From Tenrec ecaudatus (lineage: Eukaryota; Chordata; Mammalia; Afrosoricida; Tenrecidae): DNA of 64,000 bases. Where the stretch lies: the NCBI RefSeq assembly GCF_050624435.1, contig NC_134539.1, forward strand, positions 41,944,001 to 42,008,000. Reading direction: 5' to 3'. Position 1 is the first letter of the stretch. Every line of letters starts with the position of its first letter. Below are positions 11,516-23,616 of this stretch, in pieces. Position numbers and translations under genes: made by a program. Under the pieces are notes generated by a model. It did no database searches. It worked only from the letters and a program-made list of their open reading frames with translations, and had not been told where the DNA came from.

Positions 11516-13149
11516 AATAATTAAAAAGAAGCACATGGGGGAACTAGTATGTGATGTTAAAGTGGGGACCTCAAACCCGACAGTGGCATAAAGTATATAT
11601 GTGAATTATTAAATGCAAAATCGAATTGCTCTTTAAACCCTCACCAATTCACAATAAAGTTTTTTTTAAGTACCCCAAATAAGATAAAATGACTTTAATT
11701 TTATACAGTTTAGATTCAGCTCATATTATTTATTCAGGAGAATTAATATTTAATGTCCTTAGAATATTTTTACATATTTAAAAATAAATAAGAGGATTGA
11801 ATAAACATAATTTTATTAAAAGAATAAAAATGAACTTGGGGAAATTTTCAAATCCTGATAGTTTTTCACTTCTATGTCAACTTATGAAATGGTCATCAAG
11901 TAAGACCATATTCACTAAATGTATCAAAGATGTATGACTGAGGAAGTTTTTTTTTTTTTCTTTCTCATTTTGGTTTGTTAGTGAAGATAATTGGGACTTT
12001 ATCCCTAGGGAATTCTAACTTTCTAAATCATGGCCTAAGGGATTGATGAAGTTTGTAAAACAAGTGCTAAATTGACTTTCCAAAGAAGCTGTATTTTTCT
12101 CCATTATAACTTTAGAACAAGTCATGGAAAAACTTGAGTCATATATTTATCTTGCGGTTAATGTGTTTTACTTTCTTGATGTCAGCTTATTAAAATTCAC
12201 ATATTATAAACAAATTGCATAGTGTGGCTATTATTTATCATATCACTTGTAAGGAAAGAGGAACACTGATCTTTCAAATTGAGACTCTTCTGAAGAAGGA
12301 AAATGAAATTAAAATTTTGGAGATGTTTTCCTATTACTTAATGGAATGGAATGATGTAACTGAATGAAAACCCATTTTGGAGGTAAGAGAGAGGAAAGGT
12401 TTTGTTATCATCATTTCAAAAGAAACTCATCTTATCATTATAAATATTTTAATTTAAGTGGTCATTGTTTATTAGGTGTTACAATATGAATATCTCTGTA
12501 AAGGACAAAAATAGTAAAACTCAGATACCACCTCTCAAGCCAGGTCAAGATTTAACTTTATTTTAATCAGAAATAATTCATGGGAAAACTACCAAGGAAA
12601 ACATAGCTCTTGTAATCCATGATATAAATGTAATGTATTTATCAATAAAACTCTGATGCTACTCAATTCAAATTCAAATTAATAGAAATCTAAGAAACAG
12701 TTTTCCAATAAAAGAGAACATGTTAACATATATATCATATATTAAACTAAGTCCAACAAAGATTTGAACAAAGTTGTAATGATAGATATTTGAAGTGAAA
12801 ATAAGACTAGAAAAAACAATTCACAATAGAGGGGGGATAGACAATTATAAATGTTAAGTTTATTAGGACCTGTGGTCAACGCAAAAGAAGTAATACTTAA
12901 AATGTTCACATTCTCATATTTCTGCTGTTTATTAAATTCTAAATTCTACTCACAAGCAGTAACCAATAGGAGTACATCTTGGCTTACAAATGCATCCCTG
13001 CCCCACTTAGGAAACCTCAGCGAAGAGAAATGCGGTCTGAGTGGAATGAGCACCATGCTTTCTACGTCTGTTAGAAATATGAATCTTTTTCTATGCTGAT
13101 GGAATTATCTGACCATTACAAACTGGAGTTTCCACAGAAAGCAGGGCAA
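11516..13149. other. AT-rich sequence without recognised features
   Basis: No gene, RNA or clear repeat seen. Short open frames (for example 12851-13099) have no recognisable similarity. Confidence 0.5.
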
Positions 13150-13456
13150 CTTGCTGCAAATGCCAACCACCTGGCACATTTTAGGCTACAATCATAGCCA
13201 TTGTTGAACCAAAATTTGTTTATTTCTCCAGGAATATATTATGTAGCTGTGGTGTGAAAAAAAATAAGAATGTAAATTTGTTTTAAAAGGACATTCTGTG
13301 ATTCATTTACTAATATCTACTCTCCATTTTTCCCAAATTAAGTCATTTGCTTCATAATCTTTGGGGCAGGACTAAAGCATTTGAGATGATACAATATCTC
13401 TTCTTTGGGAAAATGACCTCATACATGTGCAATAAGGGAAAGAGGCATGACTTTTT

Positions 13457-14493
13457 TTTCTTTTCTTTTTTTTTAAACATTTTATTAGGGGCTCATACAA
13501 CTCTTATCACAATCCATGCATATACATACATCAATTGTATAAAGCACATCTGTACATTCTTTGCCCTAATCACTCTCAAAGCATTTGCTCTCCACTTAAA
13601 CCCTCTGCATCAGGTCCTCTTTTTTTTCCCCTCCCTCCCCGCTCCCCCCTCCCTCATGTGCCCTTGGTAATTTATACATCGTTATTTTGTCATATCTTGC
13701 CCTATCCGGAGTCTCCTTTCCCCACCCTTCTCTGCCATCCATTACCCAGGGAGGAGGTCACATATGGATCCTTTTAATCAGTTCCCCCTTTCCAACCCAC
13801 TCACCCTCCACTCTCCCAGCATCGCCCCTCACACCCCTGGTCCTGAAGGTATCATCCACCCTGGATTCCCTGTGCCTCCAGCTCCCATATGCACCAGTAT
13901 ACAATCTCTGCCCTAACCAGTCCTGCAAGGTAGAATTCGGATCATGGTAGTTGGGGGGAGGAAGCATCCAGGACCTGGGGGAAAGCTGTGTTCTTCATTG
14001 GTACTACATCGCTCCCTGACTGACCCATCTCCTCTCCTAAACCCCTCTGTGAGGGGATCTCCAGTTGTCGACACTTGGGCCTTGTGTCTCCACTCTGCAC
14101 TTCCCCCTTCATTCACTATGGTATCTATATATGCATATACACACATATATATATATATTCTTTTTTTTTGCATGATGCCTTATACCTGGTCCCTTTGGCA
14201 CCTCGTGATCGCACCGGCTGGTGTGCTTCTTCCATGTGGGCTTTATTGCTTCTGAGCTAGATGGCCGCTTGTTCACCTTCAAGCCTTTAAGACCCCAGAC
14301 ACTATCTCTTGCAATAGCTGGGCACCATCAGCTTTCTTCGCCACATTTGCTTATGCTCCCATTTGTCTTCAGCGATCCTATCATGGAGGTGTGCAGCCAA
14401 TGATATGAGTTTTTGTTCTTTGATGCCTGATAACTGATCCCTTTGGGACCACTCGATCACACACGTTGGTGTGCTCTTCCATGTGGGCTTTGT
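13457..14493 (-). mobile_element. Young 5'-truncated L1 3'UTR insertion
   Basis: Minus-sense L1 tail, beginning with a poly(T) on + and TTTTATTAGGGG, with the G-rich tract as its complement near 13625-13660. It is flanked by perfect 15-bp repeats GAGGCATGACTTTTT (13442-13456 and 14494-14508). It splits sequence of block A that is continuous in block C (33200-33230 region), so it entered after the duplication. Confidence 0.9.
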
Positions 14494-14508
14494 GAGGCAT
14501 GACTTTTT

Positions 14509-15590
14509 GTATGAGAAAAAATACAAGACAGAAGCTTCTATGTGCAAATTGATTGCTTGTCTCTTTAAACGCTAAAGATCACAAAACCATTTGCCATAAA
14601 TTGCACAGAGGCCTGACTACCAAGTCTCACCAGTGTTCTGTTTGACATTGTCTGCTGTCCAGTGGTCCTCTGGCCTCTTTGGAGTTAGAGAAAGAGGAAG
14701 AGACCATGCTATTCATGTGTGTTCTGTAGACAAGCAGCACCAGCAGCATGGGGGACAAGTGGATAAATGAAAATCTCAGCCCAGTTGCCCTACCCACTGA
14801 ATCAAGTTATGTAATTTTTTTAAATTCCTTATGTTATTGGGGTGCATACTAAAGTTTGAGAAGTACTCAAGTAGATCAATGCCTGTTTCCTGGGAGAGAT
14901 ATTAGAACATAACCCCAAAATTGTACCATGTTACAAGCCCTTGCCTAATTTATAAAAGTTCTGGATAGCCTTGAAGCGTAGTAGAAAACAAATGACATTT
15001 ACTATCAGAGAAAAGTACAGCATAATCATTTAAAGTTATTAGAAATAAGCTTAATTAAGTCCATTGAATTTATTTTTTTCACTTAAGTATAGTGATGATA
15101 AAAAGAGCCCTTAAGCATATTTGTAAATTATAATGTCTATAATTATTTGTAAATTATGAAATCATAATTATACTCTAATGTTAATAATTGGTATGATGCG
15201 GTAAAAAAAACTTCCTTGAAGTACACAGAGAACAATCCCTTCATATTGATTTTCAAAGTGAAGTCAGTGGATTAACCATGTCAGAAGTGATCAATGCCTG
15301 TTAACAGAAGTAAATTGCTCTTCCGTGTCTAGGACCTTGTGCATAACACGCTCAGAGAATGAAATATAGAAATCTGCAGTCTGAAAAACTTAGGTAAGCA
15401 ATTTTTATGTATCTGCAATCCCGTGCTTTATGAGCTATGTGTCCTCAAAGTGGCATCTCCAAAGCTAACTTCATGGCTGTTACCAGGCACCATCTAATGG
15501 TGACACGCTTGCTGCCCCAAATACCTCTTACTTGAAAAGGCAAGTACCATGTGTTATGATACTTCTTATGTACAGAGACATTAAGCTTAC
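14509..15590. other. Upstream flank of the OR at 15626
   Basis: Shared with block C (33260-34470), including the AGCAGCACCAGCAG motif (14738 and 33434) and the sequence up to the OR leader. It presumably holds the OR promoter and non-coding first exon(s). I cannot place a TATA box or the donor site with confidence. Confidence 0.4.
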
Positions 15591-15594
15591 TTTT

Positions 15595-15608
15595 CTGGAT
15601 TGTTTCAG
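15595..15608 (+). promoter_or_regulatory. Candidate 3' splice site before the OR start codon
   Basis: Pyrimidine-rich TTTTCTGGATTGTTTCAG ends 17 bases before the ATG. OR genes usually have one or more non-coding 5' exons and an intron ending close to the ATG, so this is a likely acceptor. It is deleted in the block C pseudogene. Confidence 0.55.
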
Positions 15609-15625
15609 GTATAAAAAGAAGGAAA

Positions 15626-16567
15626 ATGGAAAAGACCAACTGGACAATTGAGATTGAATTCATTCTGCAGGGACTTTCTGAGTACCCAAAGGCTGAAAAA
15701 ATACTTTTTGTGATGTGTCTGTTGATGTACCTGGTAATCCTCCTGGGAAACAGTACCTTGATCATTTTAATAATCCTGGATTCCAACCTCCACACACCCA
15801 TGTATTTCTTTCTTGGCAATCTTTCCTTCCTAGACATTTGGTACACATCCTCTTTTATTCCCACAATGCTGATACATTTCTTGTCAGAGAAAAAAACCAT
15901 CTCCTTCACTAGCTGTGTTATGCAAATGTCTGTCTCTTACACTATGGGGTCCACAGAGTGTGTGCTCCTAGCAGTGATGGCATTTGACCGCTACGTGGCC
16001 ATCTGCAACCCTCTCAGATACCCCATCCTCATGAACAAGGCGCTGTGTATTCAGATGGCTGCTGTCTCCTGGGGATTGGGTTTCCTCAACTCATTGACAG
16101 AAACGGTTCTTGCAACCCGGTTGCCCTTCTGTGGGAAAAATGTCATCAATCATTTTGTTTGTGAAATATTGGCCTTTGTCAAGCTGGCTTGTGCAGATAT
16201 TTCTATGAATGAGATAGCTATCATGCTGGGCAATGTGATCTTTTTGTTTGCCCCATTGCTGCTGATTTGTATATCCTATCTTTTCATCCTGTCCACTGTC
16301 CTGAGAATGAATTCAGCTGCAGGAAGGAAAAAAGCTTTTTCAACCTGTTCAGCGCATATCACTGTGGTAACTGTATTTTATGGGACAATTCTCTTTATGT
16401 ATATGAAGCCGAAGTCCAAAGACTCTGCTTTTGACAAACTGATCACCCTCTTCTATGGCATAGTCACCCCCATGCTCAATCCTATCATCTATAGCTTGAG
16501 GAACAAGGAGGTTCACGGGGCAATGAGAAAACTGATGAGGAGGCATTGGCTCAGGAGGAAACACTGA
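15626..16567 (+). CDS. Olfactory receptor, family 13 (intact)
   Basis: Class II odorant receptor, a seven-helix G-protein-coupled receptor of olfactory sensory-neuron cilia that signals through G-olf and adenylyl cyclase III. The 313-residue single-exon frame has: N-glycosylation site NWT at residues 5-7; GN of TM1 at 41-42; [16 protein letters not shown] at 55-70; conserved Cys97 and Cys179 for the TM3-EL2 disulfide; [10 protein letters not shown] at 118-127 (G-protein coupling); SY of TM5 at 217-218; KAFSTCSAH at 236-244 (TM6); [12 protein letters not shown] at 282-293 (TM7). The ATG is preceded by GAAA and lies 17 bases after a candidate acceptor. Length is typical for ORs. It is clearly OR13-like, but I cannot fix the subfamily (13C, 13D and 13N relatives all look possible). 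Two partial copies, at 22083 and 34484, are broken. Confidence 0.95.
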   Translation: MEKTNWTIEIEFILQGLSEYPKAEKILFVMCLLMYLVILLGNSTLIILIILDSNLHTPMYFFLGNLSFLDIWYTSSFIPTMLIHFLSEKKTISFTSCVMQMSVSYTMGSTECVLLAVMAFDRYVAICNPLRYPILMNKALCIQMAAVSWGLGFLNSLTETVLATRLPFCGKNVINHFVCEILAFVKLACADISMNEIAIMLGNVIFLFAPLLLICISYLFILSTVLRMNSAAGRKKAFSTCSAHITVVTVFYGTILFMYMKPKSKDSAFDKLITLFYGIVTPMLNPIIYSLRNKEVHGAMRKLMRRHWLRRKH

Positions 16568-17084
16568 GGCACGGGCACTTTGAGTCCATGTACCAAATAA
16601 GCTTACATATTTTAAGCAATAGTTTTAATTATGAACACAGATGAAATTAAGGCAATAGATGTAATAATGGACTTTGGGGATCAATAATATTTTCCATCAG
16701 CAGTCTAACTTTATCATTTTATGAAAAGGACTATGATCTAACCAAAATGCAGAGACAATGGTGTAAAAGGTTTAAGTATATTTATAGAACCAAGCAAAAA
16801 ATACACGTAAACCTTTCAAACTAAATCTAGCACACATCTATTCAACAAATAAAACACACCTATTCAACCTAGTTTGTTTGGAAATCTACTTAATTCAATG
16901 TTTTTGCGTGTTTATTCTTTCCAAGAACCTTATCTAGTCCAGCCCTGCATTTCTAGATATGTATTTTATCTTACTATTTTTCACTTCCTACATAACCACC
17001 CACCACAGGAAGAAAAGTAGAAAGTGTGAGGAAGTAAAAAATTATTATTTTCTTAATTTGTGAAGACATACCATAATTTTTTTC
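16568..17084. other. 3' flank of the OR, shared by blocks A, B and C
   Basis: Non-coding, AT-rich. AAATAAGCTTACATATTTTA just after the stop recurs after the pseudogenes at 22445 and 37335, marking the duplicated flank. Confidence 0.6.
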
Positions 17085-17397
17085 ATGTCTTACATTGACC
17101 GATGTCCCCCTTTACCCATTTTTCTGTTGTTCATCCCCCTGGGATTATATGTTGGTACATAAATTATCAAGGGTTCATAGGTAGGTTAGGGAAGGAAAGG
17201 GGGGGGAATGAGGAGCTGATATGAAGGGCTCAAGTAGAAAGAAAATGTTTTGAAAATGATGAGGGCAACATATGTACAAATGTGGCTGGCACAATGGATG
17301 GATGGATGGATGGATGGATGGATGGATGGATGGATGGATGGATGGATGGTGACAAGAGATGTAAGAGCCCCCAATAAAATAATTTTTTAAAAAGACA
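17085..17397 (+). mobile_element. L1 3'-end fragment specific to block A
   Basis: Plus-sense older L1 tail (purine tract near 17190-17210, CCCCCAATAAAATAATTTTTT at the end). It separates GAAGACATA from AAACAGCAAAG, which are adjacent in block C (37800-37830), so it inserted after the duplication. Confidence 0.75.
17294..17349. repeat. (GGAT)n microsatellite
   Basis: About 14 perfect GGAT/ATGG units grown from the ATGGATGG part of the L1 tail. Likely highly variable in length. Confidence 0.95.
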
Positions 17398-17594
17398 AAA
17401 TATATCAAAACAGCAAAGTTAGCAACCCATTGTTGAATTCAAGCTATATATAAATAAAATATAAGATATTGATAGCACAAAATATGAGAGAACTGCAAGT
17501 GGAGTCTTTGTTTCCTATATTTTATACAATATTAATTCAAAGAATATTATAATATAATTAGGGTCAATATTGGTTATAAGATCCAAAGCAATAT

Positions 17595-19140
17595 TTTTGT
17601 TGTTCTTAGGTGCCATCAAGTCAGTGTTAAGTTAAGACAATCTGTATACCACAAAACAGTGTTGGACCCTGTCCCGTGATCTCAATGACCATCATGTTTG
17701 AGTGCATTGATTATGACAGGCAAGTTTCAATTCATCTTCTTGGGGATATTCCATTTTCACTCTGACCTTTCTATTTTGCTAAGTATGATGTCCTTTTCCA
17801 AGATTGGTCCCAACTGATAACCTATCCGAAGTACCTGAAACAGTATAACCACCTTTGCGCCTAAGGAGCCTTCTAGATGTACTTCCTTTAGGATTTAGTT
17901 GATCTTTTGACAGTCAGTGATACTTTCAATATTCTTTGCCAACACCACTATTCAAAGCATTAATAATGTTCCAATATTCTTTATTCATTGTTCACCTTTC
18001 ACATGGATATGGGGCAACAGAAAACATCATGGCTTTGGTCAGCTACACTTACTCCTCCAAGTGACAACTCTGCCCTTTCATGTTAAAGAGGTCTTTTGCA
18101 GTATATTTTGCCCAATGCACTAATTTATTTTTTTGAATACTGCTTCGTAGAGTGTTCATTGTGAACGCAAGCAAAACACAATCCTTAACAGTTTCAACCT
18201 ATTCTTCCTTTATCAGGCTGTTGCTTATTGGTCCTGTGAAGATTTTTGTGTCCTTCATATTCAGTTTTAATGCATACACCAATTAGTGCTTCAAGTCTTT
18301 ATGATGCTCAACAAGCAAGGCTGTGTCACCTGCTTCTCAAAGGTTAATGAGCCATCCTCCAAATCTGATGTTGCTCTCCTCTCCATATAGACTAGTTTCA
18401 TAGAGTCATGATTGCTTACTCAGTATCCAGATTCAATATATCTGGTGAAAAGTAAAATCAATGTGCATACTTTTCTAAATTTTATAGCATGCAGTATTCC
18501 CTTGTCCTATTGGAACAACTGTCTCTTAGTCTCCATTATATTGCACACTGTTTAATGCCTTTGAACAATCAATAAAACATAAGTAAAGCTATCTCTGGTA
18601 TTCTCTGCTGTCAGTCAAAATTCATCTGACATCCCCAATGACATCCCTTGTTCCATGAACTCTTCTGATTTTGGCTTGAATTTCTGCAGATGTACTGCTG
18701 TAGGCATTGTTGAATTATCATAAGCAAAGTTTTACTTGCATGTGATATTTAATGTTTTGATCAGCAATGTCTGTATCCTCTTGGTTAACCTTTCTTTGAA
18801 GTGGGCTCAAACAGGAATCCCTTCCCGTCAGTCCCTTCCAGGTAACTCTCTTCCAAATTTCTGGTATGCATCGGGAAATATTTCCAGCACCTCATCAGTT
18901 TGTTGAAATATTGCCAATGGCATTCTGTTAAAGCTCCAAGCCTCATTTTCTCTCATGGTTTAACTACAACTTGGACATCTTCCTGCAATACTGTTATTCT
19001 TGATCATATGCTACTTCTTCAAATGATTGAATATCAAGTAACCTTTGGTTCAGTGACTCTGTATTACTTTCACATTATTTTGATGCAAGGGGCATCACTC
19101 AACATTTGCCCATTGAATCCTTCAAGAGCCCAACATAGGC
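17595..19140 (-). mobile_element. RTE (BovB-like) LINE fragment of block A
   Basis: Minus-strand RTE 3' portion covering the tail and reverse-transcriptase region, starting with TTGTTCTTAGGTGCCATCAAG. It sits at the same place relative to the OR flank as the RTEs at 23617 and 38005, hence inherited from the ancestral block. Heavily mutated. Confidence 0.8.
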
Positions 19141-19811
19141 ACCTACAGTGAGACGGCAGTTCAGCCATGCTGGTCTACTAGCTCCTCATTCTCTTGTCAA
19201 ACCCTTCAGATTAAGTATCCAAGATGAGTGTAGGAGTGGATTGAAAGATTTCATATCTTTAAGGAGCAAAGCCACAACTAGACACTTGTAAAAAAATGGA
19301 CACTCAAGGATATCATGGTGCTTATATCCAATAGAGTAGATAGGAAACAGAAAATTGATTCACAATAAAAGTTAGTACCACATATCAAGTCAGAAAGAGG
19401 GAATTAAATTAGATCACATCTATAAATACATATGCACATGCTTTGTTTCAAGCAATAGAGTTCCTTGATCTTAATGGCTAAAATAATTGCTTATACATTT
19501 CCCAACTTATTATATATCATGACACCTCCAAAACTATCTGAATGTCAAAGCTAAAAATGAAAAATGACCGTGTATTTCTTTCCAGACTAGGTACTCTATT
19601 AACAAAATCGGAATCATTCAGAAAATATAAAATTACCCTGACACATGCCCTAACTCTATGACAACATAATAGTTTCAAAACAAATAAACCCAAGTGACTT
19701 TGGAATTTTTCTTCACCTTCAGTGGGTTTTATAAGACAATAATAAAACACATTTTCAATGTATCTACCATGGCAAAATCTACAGGTTAATTTGATAAATA
19801 TGAATGTTTAC

Positions 19812-20508
19812 CTAAGGAACCCTAGTGGTTCTGTGGGTATAATAAGAGGCTGCTGAACACAGGTCAGTTATTCAGACCCAATAATCCCTCTTCAAGAGAA
19901 AAATAGGGCCAGTGTGTGAGTCTGGGTACATTCGAAAAAAAAAATCCACAGAATCTCATATGTATGAGAGAGAATTTTACACAAAGTGTAAGTGCACATC
20001 AAAAAAAACATCCCAAACCAGTGCTGCCCAAGCCCACAAGTCCAACATTAACCCATATATCTGACACCAGTCCACAAAGTCCTCCGCCATCTCACAAAAC
20101 ACACACAATGATGTCAACTGCAAGAGGAAAGCCGAGTCAGTGAATGTGTAAGCATCTCAGCCCTGGCAGGGGTCTCCACACGGCTGCTTCAGCACCCAGG
20201 CAGGACTGCATTGGGGTAGGTCCGTGCAGCTTCTCCTTGGCGATATCTTGTAGGAAGTAAGCCTTGACAGCTGAAGCAGGCAACTGGCTAAGGCAGCTGC
20301 TCCCTGGTCCAACCATCAGAAAGCAAGAGACCCAAGAACTAGAAAGGCAAGGCTCACCAAGTCATTTATCCCTCCACCCATGTGTTTATTGGTCAAGTTG
20401 GCACAATAAACTAATTACCACAGCAATCTTCTCATATAAAGATTTACCATCTCAGAAACCCTGTCACTGGGAGTCAGAATTGACTGAATGGCAATGAATG
20501 GGTTTAAT
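19812..20508 (+). mobile_element. AfroSINE split by an LTR
   Basis: The 5' tRNA-derived half (19812-19912: GGAACCCTAGTGGTTCTGTGGG...) and 3' half (20421-20508: AAAGATTTACCATCTCAGAAACCCTG ... CAGAATTGACTGAATGGCAATG) flank a solo LTR at 19913-20420. Joined by position, they make one ordinary AfroSINE. Confidence 0.75.
19913..20420 (-). mobile_element. Solitary LTR (TGAGTTAG family) inside AfroSINE
   Basis: Starts TGTGTGAGTCTGGGTAC on + and ends AACTAATTACCA. Same LTR as at 3887 and 5426, minus orientation. Fossil; it postdates the AfroSINE it interrupts. Confidence 0.75.
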
Positions 20509-20514
20509 GCTTAA

Positions 20515-21385
20515 GAAGATTGTTAATAAGAATGTAGAGAATTTAGTATTGGTAATGGATATTCAATTGAAATGTTTCAAAAACATGCATCATTGGAAGT
20601 ACCGACTAATCAATACCAAGAAATTTAAAAGCCAGTTACATAGTGAACCAACTGAAAGGGATCCACTCCAAATATAAGTAACCCAACAAAATATGGAAAT
20701 AATCAGGCAATATCGTTAACATGACATGCAGATAAAATTCTGCTGAAGATACTGTCACAATAGTTTTATTAGTACATATACGGTGAGTCGTCTCCTCTAT
20801 AAAGATTTAAAATCTTGGAAATGCAAAGGGACAGTCCTCTCTCATACAGGGCTGTTATGGATAATGAAAGCTGGACTAGCGTAAGAAGAACGTGACATCT
20901 GAATTAGATTAAGGCTTATTAATAAGCAAACTGTGATATGCAGATGACGTGGCCTTGCTTGGTGAAAACTAAGAGGACTTGAGATTGATGAAGATCAGAG
21001 ACTGAAGTCTTCAGGATGGATCATAAATCAACGTAAAGGAAATAAAAATGTTCACAATGAGGCCAGTACATACCATCCAGGTAAATGAGAAATGACTGGC
21101 ATGGGCATAGATGTCATTTTCCTTGGATCCACCATCAACACTCATGGAAACAGCAGTCAAGACAACAGATGACTGGTTATATTGAGCAAATCCACCGCAC
21201 AGGACCACTCTAAAGTGTTCTAAAGGGCCAACATGTCACTTTGAGGAAACAGGCGCCCCTGAGAAAAGCCCTGGTGTTTTCAGTAGCCTCCTATGCATAA
21301 GAAAGCTGAACAACGAATAAAGAAGTCAACAGAAGATGTAATATATTGGACTATGTGTGGGCAAAGAATATTGAAAATACCAGGG
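20515..21385 (+). mobile_element. RTE LINE fragment, plus strand
   Basis: Plus-sense RTE with reverse-transcriptase-domain remnants: GCAGATGACGTGGCCTTGCTT (20940-20960) translates to an ADDVALL block, the catalytic YADD-type motif region, followed by CTTGGATCCACCATCAACA and a late thumb-like region. Orientation is opposite to the RTEs inside blocks A-C. Confidence 0.65.
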
Positions 21386-22078
21386 ACTGGCTTCTGGTAA
21401 AAGATGGCAGTATAGATAAACATTCTACATCCACCCTCTGCATCAAAGGTCCAAAACAAGAGAGAAAGAAGCAATGAATCTCTTACATAGGAGAGATGAG
21501 GGGGCTCGGAGCTGATTCCTAAATTTGAAGTGTGGACCTGATACAAAAAGACTGGGAAAAGCAGTGAATTCTTATTGGGCCGACTCCCCACCAAACGATG
21601 GCCCGCTTTATGGTGTAGAGCAGCCTTCACACTTCTGGGCTAGCAAACAGCAGCCTGGGCTACTCCCTGGCTTGTCACCCCCGCCAGGTGAACAGCGAAA
21701 CACTTGGGCCCATTCTAATGCCACCGAGGATGGTGCCAGCCCTCCTCCCGCACACCTTGGAGGGCAGGTGTATGCTGCCTGAAGGTGGACATAATGGGAA
21801 CACACAAGGGAAGCTAATGAGAGAGAGAAAAAAAAGGAAGCTGAAATATACTAGCTTCATCATAGACCCTGGGCCCAAAGGACACCCACGCTCACACATT
21901 CATTCCCGGAGAGCTGTAGAGGCTCTACATGGACACTGGGCCTGATTGTAACACTCTGCTCCAGTGGCAATGCTGGCGCCCAGCGCGTTTTGGGGTAAAG
22001 GTCATGGCAGAAGAGCAGGTGTTTTCTAGCGTTTGTTTTCTTCCTCTATCCATAGTCCTTTTGTCCTGTGAAAGTACT
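21386..22078 (+). mobile_element. GC-rich segment, candidate L1 5'UTR
   Basis: Begins GACTGGCTTCTGGTAAAAGATGGCAGTATAGATAAAC, which resembles the AAGATGGC start of mammalian L1 5'UTRs, and is followed by about 650 bp of GC-rich non-coding sequence unlike its surroundings. I have no full L1 in the window to confirm it. An LTR or another retroposon is possible. Confidence 0.4.
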
Positions 22079-22082
22079 ACTT

Positions 22083-22417
22083 TGCAATCGTTGGTTCACA
22101 TGCTGGGCAATGTGATATTTTTATTTTCCCCTATCTTTTCATCCTGTCCACTGTCCTGAGAAGGAATTCAGCTGCAGGAAGGAAAAAAGCTTTTTTGACC
22201 TGTTCAGCCCACATAACTGTGGTAACTGTATTTTATGGGACAATTCTCTATGTATATGAAGCCAAAGTCCAAAGACTCTCCTTTTGACAAACTGATCACC
22301 CTCTTCTATGGCATAGTCACCCCATGCTCAATCCTATCATCTGTAGCTTGAGGAACAAGGAGGTTCATGGGGCAATGAGAAAACTGATGAGGAGGCATTA
22401 GCTCAGGAGGAAACACT
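22083..22417 (+). pseudogene. Olfactory receptor family 13 pseudogene, 3' fragment
   Basis: Corresponds to the last 120 or so codons of the OR at 15626, from ATGCTGGGCAATGTG through TM5, AFSTC (TM6) and the C-terminal tail MRKLMRRH to the stop region. At nucleotide level it is very close to that gene. The 5' two thirds are missing; the break abuts the GC-rich segment ending near 22078. Within the fragment there are a deletion in the TM5 region, loss of one T in the FMYMK region, loss of one C before ATGCTCAATCC, and a TAG before the family's usual C-terminus. Not functional. It marks the left edge of block B. Confidence 0.9.
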
Positions 22418-22658
22418 GAGAAACTGACATTTGTAGTTCATATACACAATAAGCTTACATATATGAGCAACGGTTTTAAATTGAAAAATAAATATGTTCA
22501 ACTTTAGAATGAAAAATAGTTTTATATTGACAGTCTAACATCAATCACTTTATGAAAAGACTGTGACATCACAAAGAAATAGAAACAACGGATATAAAAT
22601 GTGCAAATAGATTCATGCAAGTGACGACAAAACAGAACGTTGTTCTAAGAAAGGTAGG

Positions 22659-23171
22659 TGAGTTAGTTTATTGTGCCAACCTGGCCGATAAACACATGTG
22701 GGGTTAATTGAAGGGCAGAAGGATAAATGGCTCAGTGAGCCTCGCCTTTTGAGTTCTCAGGTCTCTTGCTTTCTGATGGTTGGTCCAGGGTACAGCTGCC
22801 TTAGCCAGTTCCCTTCCTCAGCTGGCAAGGCTTACTTCCTGCAAGATATCCCCAAAGAGAAAAACCGCATGGACCTGCCTTGATGCATCCCTGGGTGCTG
22901 GAGTAGCCATGTGGGGACCCCTGCCAGTGCTGAGATGCTTACACGTTCATTAACTCGGCTTTCCTCCTGCAGTCAGCATCATAGTGTGTGTTTTGTGAGA
23001 TGGAGGAAGACTGAGAATTGGTGTTGGACATATGGGTTAATGTTGGACTTGTGAGCTTGGGCAACACTGGGTTGGGATGTTTTCTTGATGTGCACTAACC
23101 CTTTATATAAAACTCTCTCATACATATGAGTTTCTGTGGATTTGTTTCTCTTAAGTACCCAAACTAACACA
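22659..23171 (+). mobile_element. Solitary LTR (TGAGTTAG family) specific to block B
   Basis: TGAGTTAG...ACTAACACA, about 513 bp, flanked by GTAGG and GTAAG (one mismatch). Blocks A and C lack it at this position, so this LTR family was still moving after the cluster duplicated. Confidence 0.8.
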
Positions 23172-23616
23172 GTAAGACATATGATAATTCAACAAATAAA
23201 AGACAAATTTTTAGTCTCTTCTGTTTTGAAATCTATTAAATGTAATGTCTTTGTATTTTTATTCTTGGCAGGAATCTTATCTAGTACTGACCTACATTTC
23301 TAACTACATGTTGTACCTTCTTCTTTCATTCCCTATAAATTGGCTGACCAGTAGAAAATTTGAGAAAACATAAATACTGTTTTCTCTCATTGTAAATACT
23401 TAAGGTACTGAAATAGCAAAGATAACCATACACTATTGAGTTAAAACCTATATTTAAGTAAAATGCGTGACATTTATAGCACAAATATGAGACTCAAAAT
23501 ATAGCTTCAATTCTATTTTTTAAGAAGTGATATCCTACTAGTTTATACTAATTATAATATATGTATGGCTGATATTATTTATAAATATCCAAAACAAACA
23601 ATTATTGTATCCATTG

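Larger units (their letters stand above)
13150..19150 (+). repeat. Duplication block A of the OR13 cluster
   Basis: Holds the intact OR at 15626 with upstream sequence matching 32860-34480 (block C), a downstream flank (16570-17590) matching 22420-23610 (block B) and 37300-38000 (block C), then a minus-strand RTE in the same place in all three. Alignment is by eye; identity is moderate outside the OR, higher between A and B in the OR 3' end. Confidence 0.75.
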
